A stretch of 64,000 bases of DNA from contig QANU01083380.1 in assembly GCA_003254905.1 (NCBI GenBank), positions 295,213-359,212 on the forward strand, written 5' to 3'. Below the pieces are notes generated by a model. That model was not told where the DNA came from and ran no database searches. It saw only the letters and a program-made list of their open reading frames with translations. The position numbers were made by a program, and so were the translations under genes. This stretch comes from Nissolia schottii (Eukaryota > Streptophyta > Magnoliopsida > Fabales > Fabaceae). Positions 1 through 11,450 of the stretch are shown one piece after another (positions within the stretch are counted from its first letter, which is position 1; each line of letters starts with the position of its first letter).

Positions 1-988
1 ACTGTTCTTTTATACTTTTCAAGCTCCACTACCGCTTGAGCCTTTGTAATTTCTGTATTCTTCAGTTGTTGCTTTAATTTGTTCTGCTCTTTCTGGGCTA
101 AATGAAGTTGTGTCTCCTTCGCCAAAACTCTCTGATAAAATAATAAAGCTTGTAAGTTGCTATGATAAGGGGTAAGGTGCAATCACAGCTAAGCTAGATT
201 TTCTAACATGGAGACCATAATATGTCTTGGAAACTTGTTCCGGTCCCCAGAGTCAGGTCCCTTTGCATTCATGATATATTTTCTCTTGAAGCCATAGAAA
301 CAATTTTGCTAGTGCAGTGAATGAAGACATGTCAATGGGCCATTGATGAAAACGATGTGTGATAATGAGGACATGTCATTGGATATTGAGTCAAAGCTTA
401 ACGGCCACATGATGTTGAGCTGATTGTCATAGTTTCATGACCTGATTATAATTACAATAATTAAAAAAGCTCCTGAACTAACAATAAGAACATATTGCTC
501 AAACCTTTTTCCATCAGAACATGTAACTGTTCGCATTAGATTCATAAATGACAACACCGCATTTGGATGACATTAGATTCGTGACGTCAACGCCTCATTA
601 GACTCATAACACCAAAACCAATTATATGAAAGAACTTCACACTAAAGTCACTGCCCAACTAATTTTAAAACACACAACCAGTGTCAATGCTGCATTAGAT
701 CCGTAATGCTAACACCAAGTATAGGAATGAACTTTATGCTAAAGTTACTGCTCCATTAATTTGAAAACACACACGAATACATAAAAAAAAAAAAAAAAGC
801 AGTTTTACCTCAGCAGAATAAGGTTTTGCGTTCTTGATGGCAGGTTTTTCACCAGAGAAAGCACTTTCACCAAACAGAGAAACAGCATCTTTGACAGAGT
901 GAAAAGGTGGACTGGTATCAATCTCTCCAACCTCTGGCTTTGTTGGATTATGAGAGCCGGTAGCACTATGCCGGATTTTCGCCACCAT
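1..988 (-). CDS. WEB-family coiled-coil protein (TREPH1-like), 5' end only
   Basis: Two coding exons are visible on the minus strand: 988-809 (60 codons) and 131-1, where the gene runs off the window. The start ATG at 988 has a good context (AAATGG). Exon 1 reads MVAKIRHSATG... with the segments EVGEIDTSPPFHSVKDAV and LFGESAFSGEKP, which are typical of the WEB/DUF827 family and closest, from memory, to Arabidopsis At5g55860 (TREPH1, a touch-regulated phosphoprotein). The donor is GAG|GTAAAA and the acceptor ATCAG|AGAG; the reading frame is kept. Exon 2 starts RVLAKETQLHLAQKEQNK, the beginning of the long coiled coil. Family members are roughly 600 residues, so most of the gene is outside. WEB proteins act in chloroplast movement or touch responses. 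The exact role here is inferred from family only. Confidence 0.85.
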
Positions 989-2382
989 TTCAAGGTACAA
1001 TTCAAATGCTATGGTTGATTATTTGAACCCTAACCTGCTTAAAAATCATTACGTCACAAGTAAGAATTGACAGAAAATTATTATCAACACAAACAAGTAG
1101 TAACACGTTATCAATGATCAAAAACTCAAAACAATCCCACATTACAGACATCTCTACTCTAGCTTATTCACACATTTCAACGAAACCCCGTGATCCATAA
1201 AACACGTAATGAACCCTAAAAACATGTCAAAATTCGATTTTTTTTTTCTTCAATCGTTGAATCAGCATTGGCTTCAAAAACCAATTGCCAATCCTCTCAG
1301 TCATCGAAACTCAAAATTCTCCGAAACCCAACATCCAAAACGGAAAACCGAGAAGGAAAGTTTCTACCTTCAACTGAACCCGCAAGAAAAATCGTAGTAA
1401 AAAACACGATAAAAAAATGAATAAAAAAATCCCCTTTCAGGGTCCTGCTTCATCAAAATTTCCCAATGAAAAAAATCTATGGCATTGAATTGCAGAGTAA
1501 AATCGATGCGAAGAATCCTGATATAGTTGCAGGAAGAGAAAAGAGGGAGAGAAAGGGAAATGGATTTGTGTTACAGTGATTGAATTTGGAGCTTTCAGAA
1601 AAATTTGAAAGCTATGTTGAAGACAAAAAATTTGTACGAGGAAGAAAAGGTCCAGAGAGCCAATTTTGTGTCTCGTCGAGTTGACATATTATTAAGCTAA
1701 TTATTTAATAAAAAAATTTATTAAGCTAATTGATATGGTATATAAAAAAATTCTAAATAAAGGATCGTGGTATATACTTCTATTTGATATGGTATATATA
1801 AATATTAAGTTAATTGATATGGTATGTCATACTAAAATTTAGTGTAAAAATCAAGTTATGTAAGATTCAATTGTTCAAAGGAGCATGAGAATGTGGCCAC
1901 TTGGAGCCAAAATCGCAATCACTTTCTAATATTTGTGGATAATGCCATTGGAGGGTCTAGATAAGTTAGCTTGACCCACAAATATTGGGCTGGGGTAAGC
2001 AGCAATAATGGTTCGTGTTTTCAAATCTTTATTGTTATTGTTATTATTATTTTTTAATCTGTTGCACGGCTACATCTCATTATAAAGAGCATAAATATAG
2101 TGTATATGTTAGTTACATTTTTATAAAACCATGTTATATATATATATATATATACAGTTTATAAAATAAAATGTTATACATTTTTCATTCACCCCCATCC
2201 TTTAAAATAAAAATAGTCCTTTGGATTTGTACTTGCCTATTAAAATGTTCTAAAATAAAGATTAAATTGTTCTACTTAAAGACAAATAACTCATCTCACG
2301 CGTATATAGTTTTTATTTTAATAAAATTATCTTAAAACAAAAGAGAGAGAGAGAGAGAGATAAAACATGAACACTGACCATA
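989..2382. other. Upstream region of the WEB gene, AT-rich
   Basis: This stretch probably holds the 5' UTR and promoter of the WEB gene (minus strand). A purine-rich block lies at about 1500-1680. No other gene is supported; the short open frame at 1209-1397 has no recognisable content. Simple repeats are present: (TA)n at about 2135-2154 and (GA)n at about 2342-2360, the latter just before the MITE target site. Confidence 0.4.
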
Positions 2383-2390
2383 CAAAGGAT

Positions 2391-2696
2391 TAGGGCTGTC
2401 AAATGGGCTAGCTCAGCTCATTTAGGCTCGCCCCATTTAATATGCGAGTTAAACAGGTTGGGCTTGAATGGGTTTCTGCCATTCACAAGCCAAATTTTAT
2501 ACATTATGTTTATTCATTTAATGCCATTAAACAGGTTATTATGTGGGTTATGCTTATTTAATACAAATGGGTCAATTTGGCCCACAAGTTAAACGGAACG
2601 AACTTAAACGGGCTTTTACTATTCGTAAGTTAGATTTTATACGTTTGGTCTGTTTATTTAACCAGTAAATAAGTCAGACTTATTTTGACAGCCCTA
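2391..2696. mobile_element. hAT-type MITE, 306 bp
   Basis: The ends are TAGGGCTGTCAAA and its reverse complement TTTGACAGCCCTA, a near-perfect terminal inverted repeat. The element is flanked by a perfect 8-bp target duplication, CAAAGGAT (2383-2390 and 2697-2704). An 8-bp duplication and TAGGG ends fit the hAT superfamily. There is no coding capacity, so it is non-autonomous. A diverged relative lies at 30189-30471. Confidence 0.85.
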
Positions 2697-2884
2697 CAAA
2701 GGATCATGAACATCACGAATATATTTTCATGGTAGACGGACTCCCGGTACGCTTGGTATCGAAGCTTAAACGCAGTCCCACTTATCTTCCATCTTTCTTT
2801 AAACGAGGGTGCATGATATAGATATAAAGAGGAAGGTAAGTATATATTCTCCATCAACCATATTTCCAGCATCCTCAAACCAAG

Positions 2885-3367
2885 ATGCTTTGGACACATA
2901 ATCAGGCCAGAAATTGTGGAACCTACTTCTATAAACTCTTCATAAGAGATTCCATGCCACCATTTTATAAAGAAAAGTTCATTGCACACCTGCACGAACT
3001 AAATGGGTTTAACATAAAAAATCCTCAAGTTAATTCCACTTGTGGCAGATTAAAACCATTAGATATTATATGTGCTCCAGAATGGGATCCACTAGGAGAA
3101 CATGGCACATACGACTTCAAACTAGTTACAGAAATAGAGCCATAACTAGAAGCAACGGGGCAAAGGCTTGATGAATTCATGCAAGATGCTCAAGGGTCAC
3201 CGTGGTCTGAATACAAAGAAAAGAGGCTAGACCAATTGCTTAAAGAATATGAAGAAGAACGATTTGCCGAAATCAGGGAGAAGATTGAAGAAGAAGAAGA
3301 AGAGTATTTGGAGGACCAAAACCTCTCTCCTAGTCACGAGTCTATCCATCGTTCTCTTAGAAACTGA
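2885..3367 (+). pseudogene. Broken ORF of unknown type, acidic C-terminus
   Basis: A single reading frame runs from at least 2843 to 3367 and is interrupted by one TAA at 3143-3145. The first part contains PPFYKEKFIAHLHELNGF and CAPEWDPLGEHGTYDFKLV. The second part is a charged, probably coiled-coil tail (KRLDQLLKEYEEERFAEIRE followed by a run of Glu). I do not recognise the family. The stop and the surrounding repeats suggest a decayed retroelement or endogenous pararetrovirus-like remnant, but this is a guess. A short segment at about 2714-2760 recurs at about 3923-3960, which supports a repeat origin. The overlapping minus-strand frame 2654-2995 is open too and cannot be excluded as the original coding strand. 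Confidence 0.3.
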
Positions 3368-4139
3368 AGACAGACAAGTCTCGTCACTTTAGTAAAGTTG
3401 TTAGCAATAATATAGGGTAGCTTTAATAAAGGCGTCAACAATAATAGTTGCTTTTCTGTAATGATGTACCATAGCTTATCCCCAAGGGCTACATGTTTGG
3501 TGTGGAATAAGCCGTTGTGTTAAAGGCTTATCCACATAGTTTGTCTAGTTGTGGACTCAGCCTTATATAAATTAATGTCTCTACCATATTGTAAGGGCAT
3601 CGAACATCAAGGAAAATAAAATCCTTTGTTCTCAAAACACTTCTATGGCCTTTTAAATTTCTCTTCTTCTTGAAAGTCTGATTCTTTATATCCATGCTCC
3701 CTTAGAATATAGAGAAAAAAGAAAGATAAGGGGCATCCTAAACATAGAGTATGCTCTGTACTTGCCTCTTAATTGAGGATCCTATACATCAGAAACATGT
3801 TTGATCAAAGATCCATGCTTTCTGATCATGCCTACTATCGAATTGTAATCTTTACTACTATCTGTGGCTTGAAAGTAGGCTTTGTGTTATGCCAAAAATT
3901 CGCCTTGAGAAAGTAAGGACTATATTTTCATGGTAGACGGGCTCCCAGTATGCTGGGTGATATTTGTGAAACAAATATTAAATGTGCTCCATAAACATCT
4001 AAGTATTTCTTTTGGACTAGACTAACAAAATGTGAGTTCAAAACTGACTTAGCCCGATTAAGCCTAGCCCAAAGTAGGCCCATCCAATTAGGCTTAGCTA
4101 ACCCATTTATATAGTTTACACTAGTACGCATTAACCCTT
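3368..4139. other. Non-genic, repeat-like sequence
   Basis: No gene is supported. A TATATAA box-like stretch at about 3565 and an AAATAAAA motif at about 3617 give it the look of a retroelement or pararetrovirus leader. About 3923-3960 duplicates 2714-2760 with mismatches. Confidence 0.3.
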
Positions 4140-5238
4140 ACACTCATTTCCTCTGCAACACTTCAGCGCGGCACATACAACAAACACAGAGAAATTACGG
4201 TATGTAACTCGAACCAAATCTTTTTACATTTCCCATTTTTTATGGCCGATTGTGCAATGAATTTTTTTCCATTAATATTTTCAATTGTGCATCTTGAATC
4301 AAGATGTTATCTTATTTTGCTTTGCAATTGATAATTCGTGTGACAGACATCTTCTACATTTTTTTCCCTTTCTCCCTAAACCTTTTAAAAAGGAATTTGA
4401 GGAATTGAGAAATCGTTTTCAATCGAGGAATTTGGAATACTTTGATGTTCTAACCTCTTCAAAGAGGTGAACTTTGGATCGAGGGTCCAAAATATTAAGA
4501 GTTGAGACAATAATAATACAAGAAAAATTTGTTCCTTTACCTAGCATGTAGAATTGTGAAGTGATCAAGGCAAACCAAAAACCATTAAAAAATTCAAAGC
4601 ATGTCATGAACAATTTTTTGGGTTTGGGGCCAATTTATTTTTCTCTTTGAATAATTTGTTTTTCTTGGGTTTTTATCGAAATAGACCTCTTCGTTTCTAT
4701 AAAATCTCAAGTGCATGCCAATTTGTGCGTCGCTAGAATTTTCCTTTTATCGTTTGCGTGAGTGGTTTTCCTTATCTCTGTTTTCTCTCTTCTGTTTTTG
4801 GCAATAATATAAATTCCCATTTTCATACATGTTTTGCATTGGTTGGTGTTGGGGTCATTAAGATTACTTCTTTGCAGTTGTGCTGGCACCTAGGCGAAAA
4901 TGAAAATGCCGCAGTTCTTTTGGAATGTTGTTGCTTTCTTGATTTGGTTGGCCCCAGAGAGGGAGTTGCGGGCAGAGCAGATCACTGAAAGGATCCAGCA
5001 GGTGGTTGCCACACGGCAGCAGTTAGAGATGGAGCAGGAGGAGACGCAGCAAGAGCGGCACATGGTTCAGCAGAAGCTGCAAGAGGTTGAACAGGAAATA
5101 GAGCAAGTTCAACAGACACTGCAGCAACTTCATCAGGAGCACCAACGGGTTCGAAAGGAGCTGGAGGAAGCCCACAAGGCGTTGCTGCTAGAGGAGGAGG
5201 AGGAAGAGTGTGACGATTCCGGTCATACTCTCTCTTGA
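4140..5238 (+). CDS. Small Gln/Glu-rich coiled-coil protein, hypothetical
   Basis: The coding exon is 4900-5238 (112 aa). A non-coding first exon probably ends at 4199, where TTACG|GTATGTAA is a good donor; TTTGCAG at 4871-4877 is a matching acceptor, giving a 5' UTR intron of about 0.68 kb. The protein starts MKMPQFFWNVVAFLIWLAP, a hydrophobic stretch that could be a signal anchor. About 75 residues rich in Gln and Glu follow, with heptad-like spacing (QQKLQEVEQEIEQVQQ), and then an acidic run. This predicts an amphipathic coiled coil. I do not recognise a named family. It may be a real short gene or a captured fragment. A Gln-rich coil of this kind also occurs in retroelement gag proteins. 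Confidence 0.4.
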
Positions 5239-7361
5239 AATATCTTTTCGTTTATAAAAAAACTGAATTGGACGTCAAAGTGGTCGTGGCACTAGCTCAT
5301 AGATTTACTAGTTCAGTCAGTCTCACCGTAATGTAATAACATTTTAAAATTAATGATACCATAATGGAATCATTTATAAGTATCTTTCTTATTTTTGCCT
5401 AACATCCATAATATTCTTTTCTTGCGCATTATCCATTAATATTTACTATTTACCGGGTTACCTAAGGATGGAAATAAGTCAAACGGCATGTTAGGTCTGT
5501 GACTTGGCCTGACCTATTTTTAAAAAAGTCATAAATAAGTCACCGGCCAACTTACAAGTTACCTAAAGCTGATGTAAAACTTGTGATCCCTTGCAAAAAT
5601 CACAGTGTTTCACCACTAAGCCAACACATTATGTTGTGATAAGAGAATATAATATTTTATTAAATAATAAATTTGTCCTATTTAAAAAAAAAATTAAAAC
5701 CCAATCCATTAACTTAACATTAGATCCCTTACTCGCATTCTTTCATTCAGCCGCCACTCTCATCCCTCAAATCCTCTGCCTCTTCATTTTCTTCCATCTC
5801 TCTTGCAACAGCTCGCCACCACCATTTTCCTTTTCCCTTTGTTCTCCGTCCTCCCCTCCTCTCAGTCACACTCGCATGCTCACAGGTCTCGCACTCAAGC
5901 TCCTAGATCATATTCACATGCTTCCACACACGATCACTCAGGTTGCGCTTGCGACTGTGCCTGTTTTAATGATGACACCCTCTACAAAGTTACCAACGCA
6001 TGGATCATCTTATTTTGTCCCAAATAGTAATTATTTTTTAATTATTTGTTCTTTTATATGAATTATTCCATCAATCATTTCGATTAAGTTACAATTGTTG
6101 AATGAGTATTTTTTTTCCCATTTTTTAGAATGAGTATTATTGTGTTCTTGAATTGTTCCAAAAATTTTATTTACTATTCTATACTTTTTTTTCTTTAAAT
6201 TATAGGACTTATTATTGACACGCTTTAGATCCAGGGCAAGCCTTTTCAACAATTCAGACTTTGATCAAAAACAAAGCCTACAACAGGTCACAGGCCAAAC
6301 TTAGGCTGATAAGGTACAATAAAAATTTGGCCTGCTAAGAATTGGGTCCAGCCTTTTCCAACCCCTATCATTGCCCATAGTTATAAAAATCGATTCTAAC
6401 TTGCCCATTCGAAAAAAGAAATGAAATTGAAACGGACTAGTCCCTGCTGCGTATTTGATAGGATGTGCATTAGAGTCGGATTGAATTGGTATGACTCAGT
6501 CGGTTTTAACAAAAACCAATGAATCGGCCAAGTTTTCTCAAACCGGGTTTGCTTGGAAAAAGAAAAGAAAAAGCAAAAGAAGAAAGAAGAGAATAGAAGC
6601 TATCACGATTGTTCATGTTATCTTTCACAACTTAGCATGTATTCGACCACATTGAAGATGATTTTAGTTAATTTCTTAATTTGGCTCACACATGTGAATG
6701 TAGATTCTATTATTGTCAAAGGGCAAGGGATGTGTTGATCTTCCCACGAAGGATTAGAAGTGCAGCCAATGCAATTGTTTTCTGTTCTTGTTCAATAAAT
6801 TCAATCCAACCAATGCAATTGGTTGAGTGGAAATTCTTGTTATGTGGACTTATTTTTGTCATGGCTCACAAAGAGATGTGTAAGTGGGGATGAAGGTACT
6901 CTTGCTTGGTGTGTCATTGTGTGGGTATCCATGTTGGCAGTGTGTTTGATGGTCATCATGGACGGTGATGATGGTGGAGCACTGTGACTTCGCGGCTAGC
7001 TCTGCAAGCAATGGATGGTCCTTCTCCAACAGTCACAGTATGAGTTGCTGGTGCAACGCTGTTCATCCACTGCCCTTGACCCTCGTCTCCAAAAACAAAA
7101 ATAGACAATGAATGATTTTTGACAAACAGTTACTTACGTTTTCAAGTTTGTATTTTAAGGATATTCTTTTCTTGATGATTAAAATATGGACATGTTCATA
7201 TTAGTTATGCTTTAAGACGAAACAAAATACAATGGAATTTGTTAGTACAGACGCTAATTAACCATGGCAAACAATAATTTGTCCTAACAATATTTTTCTT
7301 CCTTTAGAATGATAAATTTAAAGATCAAACTATCAAACTGAGCTTAAAGTTGAGCATTATC
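5239..7361. other. Intergenic, decayed repeats
   Basis: No gene is supported. The ends of 5463-6370 (TAAGGATGGAAATAAG and, on the other strand, ATAGGGGTTGGAAAAGG) resemble each other as diverged hAT-like inverted repeats, but no matching target duplication was found. Open frames at 5591-6061 are low-complexity Ser/His-rich translations of CT-rich DNA. The stretch from about 7100 to 7361 is probably 3' UTR or downstream flank of DPH7. Confidence 0.3.
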
Positions 7362-8868
7362 CTACAAGATAACATAGTCTGGCTTCCATACCCGGACAAG
7401 TTTGTCATAGAATGAGCAAGTAGCCACAAGTGGTTTGGTTTTCGCACCTACGTGATTTGCTTCTCCTTTCTGCCAATCTGCTCCGTATGCAAGCGAATCA
7501 TGCTTCTTGTAACTTTCTAACACTTCGGCTTCGTCGCCTTTAACGGAAACAATTGCATAACCATTGTGCATACAGGCAGCTAGGACCAATCCAGGAATGC
7601 AGGGGTGGTGCTTCACCCTCCAAACTCCTCCCCCTAAGCTAATTGAAGTCTCGTTAACCGGTTTTGAGATTGATCTTAAGTCCCATACCCTCAAGAATTC
7701 GTCGTAGCTACCCGTCAATAAGCGATTTGGGTCATGAGGACTCTTTTCAATGCAGCAGACTCCCATTTTGTGGACTTTGGAGTTCTGAAATACCCGATTT
7801 GAAGGACTGTCCCGCAAATCCCAACAACTGAATTTACAGTCATCGGAGCCGGTGTATACCAAATTTGGTTGGTGGATATCAAAGGAGGTTGTCCAAAGTT
7901 CAAAATCATGTGCCTTCCATTCTTCTTGTATTTCCAACTTGGATTCAAGGAAAGAAACAATAGATACAGAGCCATCAGAAAGTCCCACTGTGATGGATGT
8001 GGCTGAAGGGTTCCAATCCACGTACAGGCACATAAAGTTACTGATTTTTTCCCTAGTTACGTCTTTAAGATAAACCCCTGCCACATAATCAATATTCAAT
8101 ATAAACAAAAATCTCCTTTGCACGTAGAAAAACCTAATCTTAGTGCTATAATTAAGGGCAATAATACCAGCTACCAAACGTAGATGGTAATTGATTAAGA
8201 ACTTCAGGTCCAAGTTGTTTGAAATATTCATTGCTATATAAAAAATTGAACCTTTCATCAAGAGACAGGTCAAAGAGAAACCAAGTAGAAATAGCAAAAG
8301 AAAAGGGGAACCAAACCTAATATAGGGGTGTCACATATATGTGTGTGTGTGTGTGTGTGTGTGTCGCATGGTGGGCTTTTGAAAATTTGACATTTTCCAA
8401 TTGTCATACTTTCGCAATGGATTGTGTATGTATGTTTTTCATTGTCACAATCAGATAAGTGTTGAACTATAACTTACAGTAGTGTGATTGTACTCCTGAT
8501 TTAAAAGAGTGTTATAGAAGTTGAATCAATGATAAATCCATACCTTCAACTCCATTATTACAGCAATCCTTCAGCATATGAATTTTCACATAACCATCAG
8601 CATCTGCTTGGGCCAGAAAAGGATTCGGATTCCCTCCGGGAGGGCTCCACTTTATGTCGAATATGCCAGAGGTCTCCACATTGTGAACCAAGTCAAGCAC
8701 ATCTTTATTGGCATCAACATTGAAGAGCGAAATGCTTCCGCGTCGATTGGGCTCGTCGCCTTCAAGCAGTGTGTAAGTGGAGGCAGCTAAAACATGGTGG
8801 TATGAATCATGTGGACAGAATTCAACAGCATCAGCATTACCATCCAAATAGCAATGTGCTATATCCAT
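7362..8868 (-). CDS. DPH7: Diphthine methylesterase DPH7 (WD40 protein)
   Basis: Two exons on the minus strand, 8868-8544 and 8077-7362, join in frame (GAAG|GTATGG and GGCAG|GGGTTT) to give 346 aa, the usual length for plant members. The protein carries WD40 repeats: DAVEFCPHDSYHHVLAAST, FDIKWSPPGGNPNPFLAQAD, VYTGSDDCKFSCWDLRDS and LLTGSYDEFLRVWDLRS, ending LVATCSFYDKLVRVWKPD. These match the DPH7/WDR85/RRT2 family (Arabidopsis At5g63010, from memory). The enzyme removes the methyl ester from methylated diphthine, a late step in making diphthamide on the His of elongation factor 2, in the cytosol. The intron holds a (GT)n repeat. The frames are intact and the gene looks functional. Confidence 0.88.
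8341..8364. repeat. (GT)n microsatellite in the DPH7 intron
   Basis: An uninterrupted run of about 12 GT dinucleotides preceded by ATAT. It lies wholly inside the single intron of DPH7. Confidence 0.9.
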
Positions 8869-9143
8869 TCAACAACCTTAACACCAATCTTGCACCACAT
8901 AACAACATAAACATCACTAAGTGGGGGTAAGGAACACAGGAAATTACTACAAACTATAACATATTCTATGAATCAATGAGCAGATAAATCAATAATCAAA
9001 AACAAAGTTACAACGTTTACAATCAAAGTAGAAAATAAAGATAAAAATGAATACAAATGTTTACAAGTCAAGAAATATCTTTTTAAAGAGAAGAAGAAAA
9101 AAAATACCAATTCCCGTAAAACATTTGGAACACAATAAGTTTG

Positions 9144-9415
9144 TACACCAACAAGAGTATTCAGTGTAGTGGTAAAGACACTACGACACCAAGATCAAGA
9201 CCTCAATTCGATTCCTAAAAAAAAAAAAAAAAAAAAANNNNNNNNNNNNNNNNNNNNNNNNNNNNNNNNNNNNNNNNNNNNNNNNNNNNNNNNNNAAAAA
9301 AAAAAAAAAAAAAAATCAGCTAGAAGGACAAGTCTGACTGACTACGCTTGAAAAGATTAGTCTTCTTCCTTGATAATAGGGTAGGAAGACACCTTGGTAG
9401 AAAAGAAAAAAAAAT
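9144..9415 (+). mobile_element. SINE-like retrotransposon containing an assembly gap
   Basis: The insert is flanked by a 12-bp direct repeat, ACAATAAGTTTG (9132-9143 and 9416-9427), as left by target-primed retrotransposition. The head has tRNA-like Pol III promoter motifs: an A-box-like TGTAGTGGTAAAGAC at about 9164-9178 and a B-box-like CAATTCGATTCC at about 9204-9215. The 3' end just before the second repeat is A-rich (AAAAGAAAAAAAAAT). A long A run and a run of N split the middle, so the length is uncertain. Confidence 0.65.
9238..9295. other. Assembly gap (58 N) inside a poly-A run
   Basis: The Ns are flanked on both sides by A homopolymers, so the gap is a sequencing failure at the A-rich core of the SINE. 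Confidence 0.98.
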
Positions 9416-9427
9416 ACAATAAGTTTG

Positions 9428-11339
9428 CATAATAGGGAACTTTTATCAAACAGATTGTGAGCAACATTGTGAAGTATAAACCAAAGCTCAACTCATGCAT
9501 CAAGAACATAAACACATAACGAACAACTCAAAATTTGAACTTAAGGCTTTTGACTTTGTCCCACCTTTTATGTTCTCACCGATTCAAGACTGCAATTGAT
9601 TGAACCGCTGGCTTATGTTCTCTTCGTGTTCGTCACTGGGAGAACTGTTCACTGTCACTGCGTTTGTTATAACGAATTCTCTAACTACGTTTTTACTTTG
9701 GGTATTTCTCTAACTAACGGGCTTCTGGCCCATATTGTTTGGGCTGCATGGATCTGGATTGGCTTACAATTCAAGGAATTGGTGAAGACCAAAATTATTT
9801 CCATATAACGAGAGAAAATAACCAAAAACTAAAATGATTAAGTTGGCATTTTTTTTTTGAAGATTGGACTTATTTTTAATACATAGAGAAACGGACATAG
9901 ATGTGAACACTGTCCCAGTGTTTCAGTTCTTGTCCTACTACTGCACCGCAGAAATGACGGAGGGAGAAAGTGAGACAGAGACTTATTTCTTATGTCTTCT
10001 TTTAAAATTATAAAATTAGTTAAAAAAAAATATCTCTGAGACATGTTTTATGTATTCTAATATATTAAAACTACAAAAATTAATTTAAAAATCATAAAAT
10101 AGAGTACAGTGTTAAGTTTTTTTTTCTTCTTTGTTCTCTTTTACAAATATATTTATATCATCAGCATAGTTATCTCATTTATCTCATAATATGAATGGAA
10201 CCATACTCAAAAGATAAGTGAGTGGTCCCTCCAACTAATAATCACAAATTAAAAAAATAACATTATGTGTCAATAGAGAGTAGTCCAATTTCTATCTACA
10301 ATGTCTCTATCTCATCTATCTCAACACTCAAATCAATCGCAACCCAAAAGTCAAGTCAGTGGTCTTTTTATCTCAGTTTCATTCTATTTTACCTGAAATT
10401 AATTATTCAAAAACTTTACATCATTGCTATATGCCTATCCGTCACTAATCAGCATAGTGACTAAAAATGAGAGACTTTGAGCACACAATTATAGCCGCCA
10501 TTAAAATAATCAATGATCGACGACAATGCCCTGCATTATCAATTCGAATTTGGAATTCAAATAATGCACAAAAAAATTAAGGGCCACCTTTAATTATGTA
10601 CCACCAGATGAATATTCAAATGTGAAGAAAAAGACGAACATGTGAACATCAGTAATAGTGATGTCCCACTACCCCATTATATATCATTTTCCTTTTCCTA
10701 TTCATTGTTTGTCGTATATTCCTCGACAAGAAAACAATGTCAGAAAAAAAAAGCAAATTGGATAACGCATGCACTAGCAATCTAGCATGATTGAACAAGG
10801 TTAATTTTTATTTTCCTTGGCCCAATTTTCCTCGTCAATATGCTTTCGAATTTTGAATGTTCCTGGTTTTTCTTTTTGAGAGATTAATTTTTATGTTCAG
10901 GCAACTATTACATGTGTTTTATTTTACTCAAATATAACCAAACATAACCATTTATTTTATTCGAACAAAATCATTTATTTTACTCAGATATAACCATTTA
11001 TTTTACTAAGACACAGTCATTTATAAAATGAGACATAACTTTCTTAAACAACAAGAGATAACCATTATTTATCCGAACAAAAGAGAGAAAAAAGGTTTTG
11101 ATTGGAAGCAAAATTAGCAAAAGGAAAGACGAACAAAGTTTTTTGTTCGACGATTAATTTGAAAAAAGAAAACGAACTAGTAAAGGTTAGGTCTTACTAG
11201 TAGTTACAGAGATGAAAAAGCCTTGCGATGAAAGAGTTGGGCACGTTCTCCCATTTTGTTGGGATCGAGGCGTCGTGCGTAGTTATTGCCCAAGTGTGTA
11301 CTGGGTGCACAATAACCTAATGTGCAATAATCACAGCTC
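9428..11339. other. Intergenic, upstream of the first CslE gene
   Basis: AT-rich sequence without a supported gene. The 70-residue open frame at 9596 and the others here lack recognisable content. The region between the 23-bp repeat array (10952-11020) and the TATA box at 11340 is the likely promoter of the CslE gene. Confidence 0.4.
10952..11020. repeat. 23-bp tandem repeat, three units
   Basis: Three contiguous 23-bp units (10952-10974, 10975-10997, 10998-11020) start TTATTTTA and end in a CAT-type triplet. Partial copies extend to either side. The array lies about 430 bp upstream of the CslE start codon. Confidence 0.8.
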
Positions 11340-11346
11340 TATATAA
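11340..11346 (+). promoter_or_regulatory. Putative TATA box of the first CslE gene
   Basis: TATATAA about 105 bp upstream of the ATG at 11451, with a CT/GA-rich leader between. Its position fits a plant core promoter; the transcription start was not determined. Confidence 0.5.
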
Positions 11347-11450
11347 TATTATATAATTTTGTCCCTTCCATCGATTGAGAAACCGACTATGATTCCCACA
11401 CAAAACGCAAACTCATCAATTGGGATTGTGCCTGAGAGAGAGAGAGAGAG

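Noticed and set aside
1209..1397. Open frame of 62 codons in the WEB upstream region
   Set aside because: It has no recognisable domain, lies in probable 5' UTR/promoter of the minus-strand gene and has no splice or coding signals.
5591..6061. 156-codon open frame
   Set aside because: It is a Ser/Pro/His-rich translation of CT-rich DNA between decayed repeat ends and matches no family I know.
5463..6370. hAT-like element with TAAGGATGGAAA / ATAGGGGTTGGAAA ends
   Set aside because: The end similarity is weak and no target duplication was found, so it is mentioned only as decayed repeat.
9169..9351. Open frame across the N run
   Set aside because: It is a Lys run from poly-A plus undetermined bases; the DNA is a SINE.
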